DNA from: Phragmites australis
Taxonomy: Eukaryota > Streptophyta > Magnoliopsida > Poales > Poaceae
Direction of reading: 5' to 3'
Assembly: GCF_958298935.1 (NCBI RefSeq)
Contig: NC_084927.1
Span: forward strand, 34,476,501 to 34,540,500
Length of the DNA: 64,000 bases
Position numbers and translations under genes: made by a program. The notes beneath the pieces were generated by a model. It was not told the DNA's origin. It saw nothing but the letters and a program-made list of their open reading frames with translations, and made no database searches. Positions 47,501-59,972 of this stretch are shown here, piece by piece; within the stretch, counting starts at the first letter, position 1; each line of letters begins with the position of its first letter.

Positions 47501-50500
47501 TACTGATATATGGCTGTTTTTTTGTTTTGTTTTTTTAAACCAAAGTGCTATATGGCTGTAGACCTGTGAAAACTGCTTAAATGCTGATGCTGGCATCACG
47601 GCATGACAAGTTACAGTTCAGTAGTATTTAATTAATTAGCTCCTAATCTTTTTGTTGGTCTGGGGATCCAGATTTGTTACCTTCTCTGTTAAATTAGTAG
47701 TACTTTTGAGTTGCTTCTTGTTTGTTAGTAGGCTGTGTTTGCTCACTTGCAAGTTGGAATATCAAAAGTTTGTTGTTTGACATTGTTGACTTTCTTATGT
47801 GCTGGGGATTTTTCTGTAGTATCTTCAGTTCTGGACTGCCATCATCAGCCAATGGTTAGTTAGTGGGATGCCATTTATATAATTCAGTGATCTGCAGTCA
47901 GAATCCACCTTATTTTGATTGGTCTTTATTATTTTTATACTCCCCTATATTTATATATATAAAAAGACGAAGCACATTTGAAACTGCCAGTAACTAGATG
48001 CATCTTGTGAGCTGTGACTCCCCATTTGGTATGTAGTAATGTTATTATACAAGAACATTAGCATATACCTACTTCAAATCTCCCCATCCATGCTAGCTTG
48101 GCACGTGTCCTAAATGTGAAACACGATTTCGGATAAACACAGTTACATCTGAAATTAGCTGCAAGCTGATCCCTTCAGAGAGACCTATGAAAGTTTGGTT
48201 GGTGCCCAGCCCTGAAACGTACTGATAAGAATCTTGCTGTGTCTGTGCCATATATTCTTCAGAGAAAAGTGTTTCAATTATGCAAGAGATTGGAATGGAA
48301 TGTGATGATTATGTAAGTAATAATGCAGGGGAACTATGCTTGGGAACTAATTCCCTACTTTTCTCGCTGTCGAAAAATCTAAGACTGTTTTCTTGACAAG
48401 TGCAAGTGATTCACCACCTCATGTAAAAGTCACAAGTGCACACCGGAACTGATTTTGTAGGAATTATCCAATTTTCGTAGTATTCGTAAAAAACTCTAGC
48501 ATTTCAAACAGGGCCTTAGTATGTTCATGTTTGCAAACCCTGCCGTTTTATCCTTCCATTTTAGTTCTGAATATGCTAAGATGTGCGTCAGGCAAAGCAT
48601 CGGTCGCTGCATGCTGAACTGAACGTGAGCGGCGGCTAGTGCAGGTGCAGAAACGGAACTGACTGATCTGCATACATCACCAGGCATGTATATATGCATG
48701 TATGTTTAACCTTATCAAATTCCTGAAAACGACGCTTCCAATAAGGAGGCGTGGTGAGACGAGAGCACCTGGAAGGCATGGCTTGTAGGGCGCAGCAAGT
48801 CATGGACAATCTGATGGCTTCTCTGAACAAGAGAGCTGACAGTGAGTGTCAGTGCCTTAGTGGGCGTTATTCTCTGCAGGTGGTGTGGTGTGATGCTCCA
48901 CCACCATATATGCTTGTCGATGGGTTGATAGGTAGGATTATGGTTCTTCTCACACTAGCCTATCTTCTTCTCTCTATCATCCGTTTCACCTTTTTTTTTC
49001 CAGTGTGTGTGTGTGTGTGTGTGTGTGTTGGCCAATAAGCTATCTAGCTTCATCCTGGTCAAGTTGCATCAGGGAAAAAAGGAGCAGAAGCTGTTCTTTA
49101 GTGGAGACATCATCTCTTCTTTTCTCTGCTTCATTGGAAAATATCTCCGCTATCTAGAAACTAAATAAAGGACACGGATGCTTTTGAATTTGTAAAGGGC
49201 TAAATGATGTTAAGTTTAACGCTGTAAAACCACAATTTTCCGTTTTCTTTTTACTGAAAGATCCAAGAGAACGCCCTAAACGTGCCACATAATGCAGGGA
49301 ATAAACGAGATAGAGGGTCCACTAGACTGAAGTGCGCTTTATGATCTGACCTAATTTCACGACTAGCTAGTGTTACCGTCAAACCACTATAATGTTCCAA
49401 AGTGTGATGAATAATTAGTCTGTCTGTTTATGATGTTTTAACGTTATTAACTGTTTCATGGACTTTCTTCTCGCCGCAAATTAATCTAGAAGAAAGATTA
49501 TTAATTCATGTTCAATGTTGGAAAATTAATCCATCATGAGCAATAATCTAAGCACATCGGAATTATCTCACAACAATGACCTGGACGTCAAGCGGAACGT
49601 AAAAGTGGAAGGGAAGAAAACAAGAGAGAGAGCTTGGCGTGGGAGTTCATTTGAATGTCAACAGAAGCATCTCCGAAAATAATTTTGCATTATGCACTCA
49701 CAGAAAACTACAAAAAATTTGTTGCTAACGTATACTGCATCATAATTATTAGGGACTTCAGCTAGCGACTATTATTGGAGCTATTTTATATCCAATTATT
49801 GGAGTATCATGATTAGCTTTTCGTTGGCCATGGGAGAAAAATGTAAGGATCGGTCCCGCCGCCATAAGACCAAGGACCATGATAGTCTTTTGGTTGTATA
49901 TATCTGGCTCTAGATCATATTAAGTTGCATTTGAGAAGTTTGTAATAGTCTTTCCGATCATAAATATACGTAGTTTTAGTCTCTCTTTCACTATTTACTA
50001 AAGGTATGCCATTCTATTATTACTTAGACAACTCATTTGCTCCGGTCTTACCCTTAATTCTATCATTAACTCCCATCTCTCTTTCACAATGCCTCGTGCA
50101 AAGAGAGAGTGTGTTGGTAACATTAAATGTGCATTTTAGATGGAATTAACTAAGGACAATACGATCATTTAATCTAACTAAGGATACTATAGTCATTTAA
50201 CCTATCTTCTTAATTCTCGTGCCTAACTCTAAAACATCTTACATAGTTTACCCGCGTGCCTATGGGTAAAAAAACTAATAGGTGCGGGTTTATGATATAT
50301 TTTTTATACATGGATCTATGTGCAGGTTTGATATTAAACATAAATGTTAGAGAGAAACGGTTATGAAATAGTCATACTCGTGCCCCGCTTCGTCCGTGTA
50401 CTCACTCTAAGCATCTAATATATGAGCATAAATTATTTAGTGGTATATAAACTATCACATCACGCCGCCCCACCACGCTGGCTGCCACCGCCCCTGTCTA

Positions 50501-51343
50501 CCCCACCTAGCATACGGGCATGCCCATGGCCCGTGGGCGACGGACGCGGGTGCCAGTTCTTACTCACGGTGAGCAATAGGTGCGAGCGCATATTTCGGAA
50601 TTAGCTCGCGGGTACATATTTGTTTAGTTTCTACTGCAAGTATTGTGCCGTTGTCATCCCTAACTCATGCATTTATTATTGGATGGAGTATATTTTTAAA
50701 TTTTATATGGTGAATACGTGTACTAGTAGTCAAATTATAGAACTGGTGAAGGAGTAAGACGTGTTATCGAAAAAAAAAATCATACATACACAAAGGTTTT
50801 ACGTCGTACGTGCAGGCCGATGGCTCCTGTTAATTTAATATCACATATTGGAGTTTGGTCTTATGAATGCCTGTTGTTCTATCCTAGATAGAGATTAGTA
50901 CTAGGATTACCACTAATCTATATAGTTGGTGATAGTCAACTATGATGTAAACAGGTGAAGTTGCGGGGAGAAAAAGAAAAGAGAGGAGAGAGCGCAATCC
51001 ATTGTTTAAGTGTAGCACATGAGAACCGTACGTATTGGTTTGAGCACCAGCAAATAAATAATAATGCGCGCACTGCTAAGATGGTTAGCTCGGGGATTAA
51101 TCATATTTGGATGTACCAAGGCATCCTAGTCTAGTACTACGTATGTACTAACTCAGAGTTTTTTGTTTTGGAATTGTCTAACTTTGTATCGCCATCAACA
51201 GCATTTTGATTCCTTAGACAATGGGGCAGTATAAGTATGGGTGATTTTTGGGAACGTTTTAGGTCACATGGGGCAGTTCTTTGTTGACAAATTAAACAGC
51301 ATCCATACAGGTACACCGTACGGAGTAGTTGGCAAATACTCCC
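47501..51343. other. Gene-poor intergenic sequence
   Basis: No gene is supported. A (TG)n microsatellite of about 25 bp sits at 49004-49029. A minus-strand frame at 48636-48830 and its plus-strand counterpart at 48751-49038 are unassigned. The remainder is AT-rich, with short phrases resembling decayed MITEs. Confidence 0.4.
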
Positions 51344-51853
51344 ACCAGTCTAAAATAAACATAGGTTTGAGTTACGTGCAATCAATTATTTTAAATTTTA
51401 GCTGTAAATAATTTTTTATGTATTGAGTTTCAATATTTAAAAATAACACAAGTAGATTGTTTCAAAAAATACTTTCATAATAGTACTCACACTGTTCAAA
51501 AATAGTAGACGTATTTTATTATGAAAAAGTCAAATTTTATTTACTTTGACTAACATTTAATTAAATTATAAGAATATATATTGTATAAAAATTATACAAT
51601 TAGTTCACAATTCAAAATAAATTTATACTATATAGGTTTTATAGCTATAAATGATATATTTTATGAGAAACTCTCAGTCAAAATCTAACTTCGAAGACCA
51701 AGCACAAAGAAATGCGTATACTATTTCTAAATGGAGTGAGTGTATTTTTGCTATTTTTATTAATATATTACAACAAAAAGTAGTAGTCAAAGTTGTATTT
51801 TGGGGACCGTGACGAGGTCTAAAATGACATTTATTTCAAACTAGAGAGAGTAC
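51344..51853. mobile_element. Stowaway-like MITE (outer), interrupted by a second MITE
   Basis: The left part starts TACTCCCACCAGTCTAAAAT. The right part ends ATGACATTTATTTCAAACTA and then GAGAGAGTAC. These are decayed versions of the grass Stowaway ends (CTCCCTCCGT...). The two halves are separated by the inner MITE. Confidence 0.6.
51486..51740. mobile_element. Stowaway-like MITE (inner)
   Basis: The left end CTCACACTGTTCAAAAATAG pairs with the right end TACTATTTCTAAATGGAGTG read in reverse. The AT-rich interior contains the family phrase GACTAACATTTAATTAAATT. The left flank is TA; the right flank is TG, so the TA target duplication is decayed on one side. Confidence 0.6.
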
Positions 51854-52110
51854 TACCTGTGTTCTCTTTTATTTATCATTTAGGATATTGATATGGTCTC
51901 CAACAAGGAAGTTTGATTATTACTTTTGACAACTAGCTCTTGATAAAAATTGATAAAAATTAAATGATGTTAAAGTATTTTTTATGACAAATTAATTACT
52001 ATTATTTTCATGTGCCAAATCCTAATAGTTTTATATATATTCGTGATCAAAGTTTCTAAAGTTTAACTGCACATATTTTGGATGACATCTATTTCAGAAT
52101 AGAGTTAGTG
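51853..52110. mobile_element. Third Stowaway-like MITE
   Basis: Begins CTACCTGTGTTCTCTTTTAT and ends ATGACATCTATTTCAGAATA then GAGTTAGTG. These are recognisable decayed inverted ends of another Stowaway family. It abuts the previous element, forming a cluster of three. Confidence 0.5.
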
Positions 52111-55101
52111 TATGTGTTAGATATTCAACCAAACTACGCAAGTCCCAATGCTCTACTTTGACTTATTTCTTATGTATTAAATGAACATGTCACTGAAATT
52201 TTTTTATGATGTGACAATAAATTAAAGAAGAGAGTTGTAACTAGTGTCTTCTCTAAGACATAAGATAGTCACAATATTCAGCATAAGAAAGAAGCTAAGA
52301 AATATATTGAGATGATTAATGTTAATGTTCATGTGTTGTATGAAACAAGCAAATAAATGAGTAGAAAAATAGATGGGGCACATATTTTGAGATGTTGAAG
52401 AAATTTTGTGTTTGGGAAATAATTTGTACACTAGTGTTAATGTGACGTGAAGGAGTGTAGATATTGCTATAAGACATTTGTATTGTGAGTGCCTGACGTT
52501 TCCGCGTGGGGCTGCTAGTGGTATTTGCATCTTAAATATTATACTCGATTGCACATATCCTCATCATTTTGTCAACGCAGTACTACGAATTAATTCTAAA
52601 AAGATAAGTTAAAATAGTACAGCATGCATGTTATCGTTTGGCAACAACACTTAAAAAAATATAGAGAATTATGAATAAAAAAAAGAATTATGCATGGCAC
52701 TACATGAAGCAGCTTTTCAAGAAATTCAAGGGCCACTTATTTAAAAAAAAAAGCTTTATTCCACATGTTTCTGGAAGCTTTATTCCGCATGTACTCTCTC
52801 CGTGTCATTTCTCAATTTTCCATTTCGATTTGGTATGCAGCATTATCATTGTCTGACATCGAGAATGACTTCCTTCATCGTCCTTATGTGAGGTGTCCGG
52901 TGAGATGTCGCCTAATTATTTTGTCCTAGTTAGCTTCTCGAGCCCTACATTTACCTTTGGTTTGGACCATTTAGCTGATCCAGTACAATCTGGTACATAT
53001 ATAGGTATAGCCTATTATATTTAAGAAGTATTCTAAATAAATTTAAAGGCTCACTAAACGGAGGTGATCGTATATCTTCTAGTCCCACTTTGTTATGAAA
53101 ATCATATCGGTTAAAAATTCAATCGTAACACGTTTCAATCACGCAATTCTCTTTTTATATATTTTTACTGGCCGTCACCGCAAAAGATATATACAATTAG
53201 GTTTTTTACCTCTTCCCTTTGTTGCATTGTCACCGGTAGATTACTCCATCCCGTTATGCCGATATGTACCGACGAACGAAAGAGCAGATATTTAGAACCC
53301 ATCGCTCTTAGTATTCTACACCGGGAGAGATAAATAAGATTTTTGAAAAACGCTCAGCGCAACAGTGCTCATGATATGCTTCCTCTATGTTCTCTTTATC
53401 ATCGTCTGCTGCATCACCATCATGAGAGCCTCTATATCTCACGCTACCGACAGGTATGTTTATTATAATCTATCATATCCGTCATGCATGTTTTCCTGCT
53501 ACCTTCATCTGGAATATATTACGGAGATATTTTTTTAGATAAACTCATGTTAGATGATAATGCTAATTGATCTATTCCTATTAATATTATATTTAGAAAT
53601 TAATTAAATTTGGAAGTGCGTGTTTCTCTATCATAATCAATGTTCTTGACGAAGCTAGGATGAGAAGGAAAGAAACTCTAGTTAGTTGCATTTTTTTCAC
53701 AAAAAAGATAGGAAAAAAAGGGAGAAAAACACCAAAAACATCCGTGCTCTATCAATCAAACCAATCAATCATAACGTGGAGCCTGCAATCGCAGCATCAA
53801 TCAGCTGCCGTGACGGACGTACGTACCTACGTGTGCAAACGATTTCTTCCGGCAATTTATACACGAAAACGATATGTCCCCTGCCTCAAGAACATATATT
53901 AGCAAAAGAAGAAAAACAAGGAGGAGGAGGACCTTCTATTTTCCCAGAAAAAGAATTGAAGGTGAAAGCGAAGAGAGACGGAGGTTATTACTCGAGACGG
54001 CGCCATGTCGATGGTCGCTAGCCCGCGGCGGTATATTCCCGCATACTCCGACGCGACGGCTCCGTGGCGCCGATCGAGTTAATAATGGCACGACGACGCT
54101 AAGCTGTGTGAGGAGAAGCGAGCGAGAACGACGTGGCTCGTCTTGGCCGGAATTCTATCGCGCGTCCACGGCCGGCCTAGTCGGATAAGACCTCGGCGAC
54201 GATGTGGACACGGCAGAGGCGCCTGGTTAGTCAGCAGGTGTGCCCGTCTGGCGGCCGAGTGAAAGAGACGGCGAGCGAGCGAGCGGGTGTGCGAGCGAGC
54301 GGCACGTCGAGGTGGGGATCGATGGGATCACGGCCACGGACGCGCGCAGCGTTTGGACTTTGGAGGCGCGGCTGTCGCTCTTATCGGTCGTGCTCGATGG
54401 CGCTGGCGCGCGTAGGACGGCCGCGCTGGCGCCGCTTGCATGGCGCCCGTGCGCTTCCAAACTGCCGAACTTCTTAGCTTGCGTGCGGCGCGGCTCGTGT
54501 TGCGCGCGCACGGCACATATTTTTCTTTACATGAACCCACATGAACAGTATATATATAGTAACTTGCTCTCGTAGAATCGTTCCAAATCTTGGCCTTTTA
54601 ATCTATGTAACAAGATGGATTAGCACGTCTACACCGTATCTGTTTTTTTTTTACACGGAGCATGACAAAGGGAGGCTGAAAAAATTGTATCCACTAATTT
54701 TGGACATCTCAATATTTATACTTAACACATTCATTTAATTATAAGGAAAATAGTAATACTTTTATATATGTACATAATTTTAATATGTAGACGACAGTAA
54801 TACGGACCTAGCAAAATTTGTTTCATATTTTTTGACTTTTAGATATTTTTCTTTATATTTTAGATTATTTCAGCCGATTTATCAATATAATTAATATTTA
54901 TTTTGATATTTTTTAGAATTTTCTGAAAACAAAAATTATATTATACGCATATATACATATGTATATATATATATACGTATACATACATGAGACTCGCATG
55001 AATAGTAGCTACAATAACTTGACCCCGGTTGGCCTCTTAACTCTTGGCCCTTTAATATATGTAATAGGTATATTCGGGATAAAGTAGCATTACCCTGTAG
55101 T
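52111..55101. other. Intergenic sequence with a GC-rich block at 53980-54520
   Basis: A further MITE-like stretch is possible at 52130-52460 but its ends are unclear. 53980-54520 is markedly GC-rich between AT-rich flanks, with overlapping frames on both strands and no recognised domain. It could be a CpG-rich promoter remnant. It does not encode the missing first exon of the dienoyl-CoA reductase further right. Confidence 0.4.
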
Positions 55102-55110
55102 AAACTAGTC

Positions 55111-56560
55111 GGGAAATTTTGCTACAAGACATGCTTGAATTGCGGTCTTTGCTGCAATACATGGTTTTTTTAATGTATGATATCAAACACTACTAAAATA
55201 TGGTTATTTTCCATAACACACTTTAACCATTAAAATATAATATTTTACTAATTAGGAGGGAGAAACAATCTGAAATGCCCTCATTGCCCTTCTGACCCAG
55301 TGGGGCCCACTATCGGTGAAGGCAGAGAAGATAAGGCCGGCAGGATTTTTTCCCGTGTGTGTGCAGGCGGCTCAGAGAGAGAGCGGAGGCCGTGTAGGGG
55401 TGAGAAAGATCAGAGGGAGGTGGCGCTGGTGGGAAGAGAAAAGGAGACCAGAGAGGGGAGGAGCTGGGCGATGCGATAAACTCAGTGGCGGCGACGGCCT
55501 TGGCCAATCGCAGCGACACGAGAGCGAGGACAGAGAGGAGAGGGCGACGTCGGGGAAAAGAGGCACCAGCGGAGAGGTAGATGGCCAAAGAGCGGGTCGA
55601 GTGGCGCAAGGGGACGACGCGGTGGCGTGGCGGCGCGGACCGATGACGCAGCGTGGCTGTGCGTGCTTGCGGCCGTGCGTGTGGTGATGGCACGACAGCG
55701 AGGTGCGGTGCGTGACCGAGCAGCGGCACGCACTGTGTTCGCGTGGTGGATTGCGCGAGCGGCGTCATGGCCTTCACTTGTTTCGTCTCGATCCCCATCG
55801 CGAGAGCGCCCCCTCCCGTCTCATTCCCCATCGCCATCCCTCCGCCTCCGCCTTCGCCCTGCCTAAGAGCCACCACTGCCCCTGCCTGGGAGCTGTGGCC
55901 GAACGACGAGGCAGAGTCCTCTGCTGCAATGCCTCCCATGGCGGCGACCTCTTCAAAAGGTGATGGCGGAGCTTCTCCAGCTGGTTGGAGATCTAGCACC
56001 GGCGAGGCCCCAATTGACGAGTAGCTCTCAGGCTTCAATACGGCGATGAACTTGGATATGCTCCTATTTTGGTGTTGCGCCATAGAGAAAGGGAGGTGGA
56101 GAAAATAAACGGGGTGGTCGATTTGCTCATGGATGAAAGATCAGTGCATGTGGTGTGAATCCATGGATGCAGCTGATGCTATGCTTGTTCTTTTGATCTA
56201 GGAAAACAGAGTTCGACAGAGATTGAGATGAGAAGAAACACGGTTGTGGATGCTACCCGTGCCGCTCCTCCTGCTGCCACTGCCCATGGAGATTGATCGG
56301 GCATGGAGAAGACCCTAGCTACAGCTCGTACACACGGACGATAGAGAGGAAAACTGACTCGTGGACCCCACCTTAACTAATGGAAAAATAGACTTTTCAT
56401 ACCCTTTCTCTCTCCTCATAAGCAGGAAATGACTATTATAATGAATACTGTGTATGGTACCAAATTACCACTGTTGATCAATGTCTAAGAGCAAAATTTG
56501 AAAAATTCATATCCTACAACAAAGACAGTACTTCAAGCATGTTCTGTAGCAAAAGTTGCC
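55111..56560. mobile_element. MULE-type element (1.45 kb) with 9-bp target duplication
   Basis: The left end GGGAAATTTTGCTACAAGAC and the reverse of the right end, GGCAACTTTTGCTACAGAAC, begin TIRs of about 50-60 bp; both continue through ATGCTTGAA and a CTGTCTTTG/CGGTCTTTG box. The flanks AAACTAGTC (55102-55110) and AAACTAGTA (56561-56569) are a 9-bp duplication with one difference, as expected for Mutator-like elements. There is no transposase. A GC-rich interior holds one 257-codon frame. Confidence 0.8.
55310..56083 (-). CDS. Hypothetical 257-residue ORF inside the MULE
   Basis: The frame opens MAQHQNRSISKFIAVLKPES and runs uninterrupted for 257 codons inside the GC-rich interior of the MULE. 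The first ~90 residues look protein-like (YSSIGASPVLDLQPAGEAPP). The rest is Ala/Pro/Arg/Ser-rich and may be open only because of base composition. No domain is recognised. It may derive from captured host sequence (Pack-MULE style) or be a family-specific non-coding stretch. I would not treat it as an expressed protein without transcript data. Confidence 0.3.
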   Translation of the reverse strand: MAQHQNRSISKFIAVLKPESYSSIGASPVLDLQPAGEAPPSPFEEVAAMGGIAAEDSASSFGHSSQAGAVVALRQGEGGGGGMAMGNETGGGALAMGIETKQVKAMTPLAQSTTRTQCVPLLGHAPHLAVVPSPHARPQARTATLRHRSAPPRHRVVPLRHSTRSLAIYLSAGASFPRRRPLLSVLALVSLRLAKAVAATEFIASPSSSPLWSPFLFPPAPPPSDLSHPYTASALSLSRLHTHGKKSCRPYLLCLHR

Positions 56561-56597
56561 AAACTAGTAATGCTAGCTAGATTGGTGTGACGTGCAG

Positions 56598-57887
56598 GCT
56601 GTTGGTTTTGAGGGAGATGTCCACAAACAGGAGGATGCAACGAGAGTGCTCACGACAACAGTTGATCATTTGGGCAGGCTTGACATTCTTGTCAACGGTG
56701 CAGCAGGAAACTTCCTTGCTTCCCCAGAGGATTTAAAGCCCAAGGAATTCCGAACCGGTACTTCATCAAAAACACGCTCTTGTTTTGATTCAATGATGCT
56801 CTTTGTTTCAATTTTGCACACACTATCAGCACTACATTTGGTCTTAGTAGTTTATGCAATTGTGCTAGGCTGCTAGCTCAACCACCACTGTGCTATGAAC
56901 TTGTGTATCATGCTACCAGCTTAATATTCTATTATTTCAAAAAAGTTGAATTTTACCGAATTTTCTATCTGCAGTTGTTGACATTGACACTGGGTACATA
57001 CACAATGTGCTATGAAGCCCTGAAGTACCTGAAAAAGGGCGGACCAGGGAAAGGCCCCTCCACTGGTGGCCTAATCATTTACATAAGTACGACACTGCAT
57101 TACACTGCGTCTTGTACCAAATTCATGTCTCTACTGCTAAGGTACTTGGATCTTCTCTGCACCACTAGAGAAAATCAGTGAAATAAGTAGACTTCTGATG
57201 GATCGGCTTGATTAGGCAAGTGTTGATAGTATCACAAGATCATTGGCTCTGGAATGGGGAACAGATTATGACATTAGAGTCAACGAAATTGCACCGGAAC
57301 CAATTCAAGACACTCCAGGATTGAGGAAGCTTGCACCTGACGAAATGAGCAAAGGGCGTCAAGAAATGACGCCATTATTTAAGTTTGGGGAGAAATGGGA
57401 CATAGCAATGGTTGCACTCTATCTTGCTTCTGATGCAGGTTTGTTGTGTTCTTCCTGTTTTCTAATCAGTTGTCAAAAGGTTCACTTATACATAGAATTT
57501 CAGTTGGTACTGAGCATCCACATATCTGGAGGTTATCTGGAAGAGGTTGTTGTGCCCATTGTTATAAAATTAACAAGCTCTGTTAGTGTGGTGTTTACTG
57601 CTTTGGGTTTATGCTTGTCTCTTAAATAGTCAATGTAACCTCCATTGTTGACTGTATTACTAGTAAAACAGTAATACATTTTAGCTCACCTGAAACTCAG
57701 CCATTTGATGTATCATACAATCTGATTTGTAGGAAAATATGTAAATGGGACTACAATGATTGTTGATGGAGGCCTTTGGTTAAGTCACCCTTGCCATATT
57801 CCTAACGAGGAAGTGAAGGAGCTCTCTAAAGTTGTTGAGAAGAAGGTTAGGACCTCTGGTATTGGTGTGCCATCCAGCAAATTATGA
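56598..57887 (+). pseudogene. Peroxisomal 2,4-dienoyl-CoA reductase (SDR) remnant
   Basis: Four exons are legible: 56598-56757, 56975-57141, 57216-57438 and 57733-57887. They carry AVGFEGDVHKQEDATRVL, LDILVNGAAGNFLASPEDL, TYTMCYEALKYLKKGGPGKG, DSITRSLALEWGTDYDIRVN and GTTMIVDGGLWLSHPCHIPN, ending in GVPSSKL, a type 1 peroxisomal targeting signal. The parent enzyme reduces 2,4-dienoyl-CoA with NADPH during beta-oxidation of unsaturated fatty acids. The exon for the N-terminal nucleotide-binding half is absent. Exon 56975-57141 has a 2-base loss near 56994 and a 1-base loss near 57114, both shifting frame next to the catalytic region. NGIAPGPI has become NEIAPEPI. It is a truncated pseudogene, possibly a copy of an intact gene elsewhere. 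Confidence 0.88.
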
Positions 57888-58378
57888 TGGCATTGTTGGT
57901 TTATGTCACCCTTCTGTGTCTTGTGTTGTATCATCCCCCAAAATTGTTGTCACCAAACTTTATTGTCTATGTGACTCGTGTAATCTGCTGAGCAGACTTT
58001 GTTTAGATAAGCAAGTTCAAATGTTTACCATTCTTGGTATCTTCCAAATTGCATGAGAAATACTCTGATTGATATGGGATCGCAGCCCCAAAAGTGTTTA
58101 TTAGTACCAAACATTCACATGATATCTTATGATCAAGACATAACAAGTCTTTTCATATTGTTGAGATGAAGTGTTATATGATTTGAACAAATTCCATATC
58201 CTTCATGTTGCAAGTTGCAACTCCACAAGTAATTTAGACCAAAATCTAAATTCATTTTAGGATTAAATATGTGGCAAACATATGAAAATAGGCTCTACAA
58301 TGTGGTAACTACAGCATAATTCAGGAAACCGAGAGAATTTGTATGTGTAACAAAACATGTAACAACTATATTCCTTAC
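57888..58378. other. Short intergenic stretch after the reductase remnant
   Basis: This probably contains the old 3' UTR of the reductase remnant. No other feature is seen. Confidence 0.4.
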
Positions 58379-58515
58379 CAGGTGTGAACACGATGGAAAT
58401 CTCCAAGAGAAACAAAGCGAGATACTGATAGGCCAGGGAAATTTATGTGAGGCTCCTTCTGCGTCTCAACTGCCTCATGAGAAGAAGAGAACAATTTCTT
58501 TACCTTATAAGTGAC

Positions 58516-59972
58516 TGTCGGAGGATTAACTCCAGTCGCAGGGATCCCGAGAGACCCCTTTTTAGAGATTCGGCCGGGGGATGATCCTGAGTATGTTCGT
58601 CGGAGAAATAAATGGGAATGAATGCAACTGCCGGTGGTGGTGGAACGACCTAGTGCAAAAAGAAGTAAATGCACCGGAATTTAGACAAGTTCGGACCGTA
58701 CGGGGGCGTAACACCCTACTCCTATATGTATACTATAAATGCCCTGAGGAAGTCCCTCAAGGATGTTGCTGGTTACAAGAATGTTGGTCTATCTTAGAGC
58801 CTGGGGCTCTTTGTTCTTCGGCATGTCTCGTGCTGCTCACTTCACAGCCGTTGTTTCTCTTGTGCTGTGTTCTTGTCTGTGCTTGTGTGTCCTCTCTTTT
58901 TTCCATACATGTTTCCTTCTGTGCCGCCGGCTGCTTTAAATACCCACCGGCAGCAACGTGCCCCGAACGGGAGGGGGGCACGAGTTTCGAGACACCATAA
59001 ATGGAAAGGGCGTCATCATTTTCTCTGGGCGAAGTGACCGGGGGTGAAAAATGCGGCACACGCCCGGTCATCTGTCACCATAAATGCCCTGGCAACGGGC
59101 GCCGTGGAGAGGGCCCACCGGGCAGCCGCAGAGCGGCCCAGCGTGCCCGCCCTGTCTTGTTCCCCTGCCACAGCAGCGCGGCAGACGGAACGTATCGGCC
59201 CTTACGACGTTATCCTGAGACGGGGTGGATGGCACGAGACGGGACCCGTGCAATTAATAACCCCACGCCTCTCTGCCAGAACGTGATAGGAACTGACGCT
59301 GAGCGCGGCGGGAGCAGTTGGAAGTGACAGGCCACGCACGCTCTTTAAATGCGGCCTCGGGCCTTTGACTGGCTGACACCTCATCGGTGGGCCCCTCGGG
59401 GGCCTCTGCTAGGGGGCTTTCTATGCCGTCGGGGAACCGAGTGCTCGGAGGTCACTGCTCACCTCCCCGAGCACTCTCTCCCGAGAATGCCCTTTCTTGT
59501 CCTCGGGGAACCGAGTGCTCGGGGGTACTGTTCACCTCTCCGAGCACTCTCTCCCGGGCACACTTGTACGGATCCTCGGGGAATCGAGTGCTCGGGGGCT
59601 GCTGCACGCAGCCCCGAGCACTCTCTCCTGGAACTTCCTTCGGTGGGTCCTCGGGATACTTGGGTGCCCAGGGGGCCACCGCTGGCGGCCCCGGGCACGT
59701 TTCTCCCGGTACTTATCTCTCCTGGTCGTCGGGGGACTAGGGTGCTCGGGGGTCACCGTACACCCTCCCGAGCACTTTCTTCCCGATACTTAGATTTTGT
59801 GGATCATCGAGAAACTGGGGTACTCGGGGGCCACCGACTGTGGCCCCGAGCGCCCTCTCTTGGGACTCGATCTTTCTCACCTTGCGGGAGAGACTCCGCG
59901 GGATGGCGCTATGTGGCGGATGGCTGGCCTGGCCTCGGAATTCGGGGACCCCCGGTTCCTGATACACCGACA
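58516..59972. mobile_element. Solo LTR (1.46 kb), copy 2 of the shared family
   Basis: Starts TGTCGGAGGATTAACTCC and ends GATACACCGACA, with an exact 5-bp target duplication GTGAC at 58511-58515 and 59973-59977. It is homologous along its length to the solo LTR at 8967-10349. The perfect duplication suggests that it is the younger of the two. No internal retrotransposon sequence remains. Confidence 0.93.
59441..59875. repeat. Six hairpin-forming tandem modules in solo LTR 2
   Basis: GTGCTCGGGG-type boxes begin at 59441, 59515, 59588, 59664, 59742 and 59820 (period 73-78 bp). Each is followed by a complementary CCCCGAGCAC-type box. The unit at 59664 reads GTGCCC and its partner reads GGGCAC, a paired change that keeps the stem. 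Confidence 0.85.

Noticed and set aside
48636..49038. Possible exon on either strand
   Set aside because: No domain, no partner exon, and the plus frame ends in a TG microsatellite.
54202..54575. GC-rich frames that might be exon 1 of the reductase or another gene
   Set aside because: They lack the Gly-rich nucleotide-binding motif expected of the reductase N-terminus and show no other domain.
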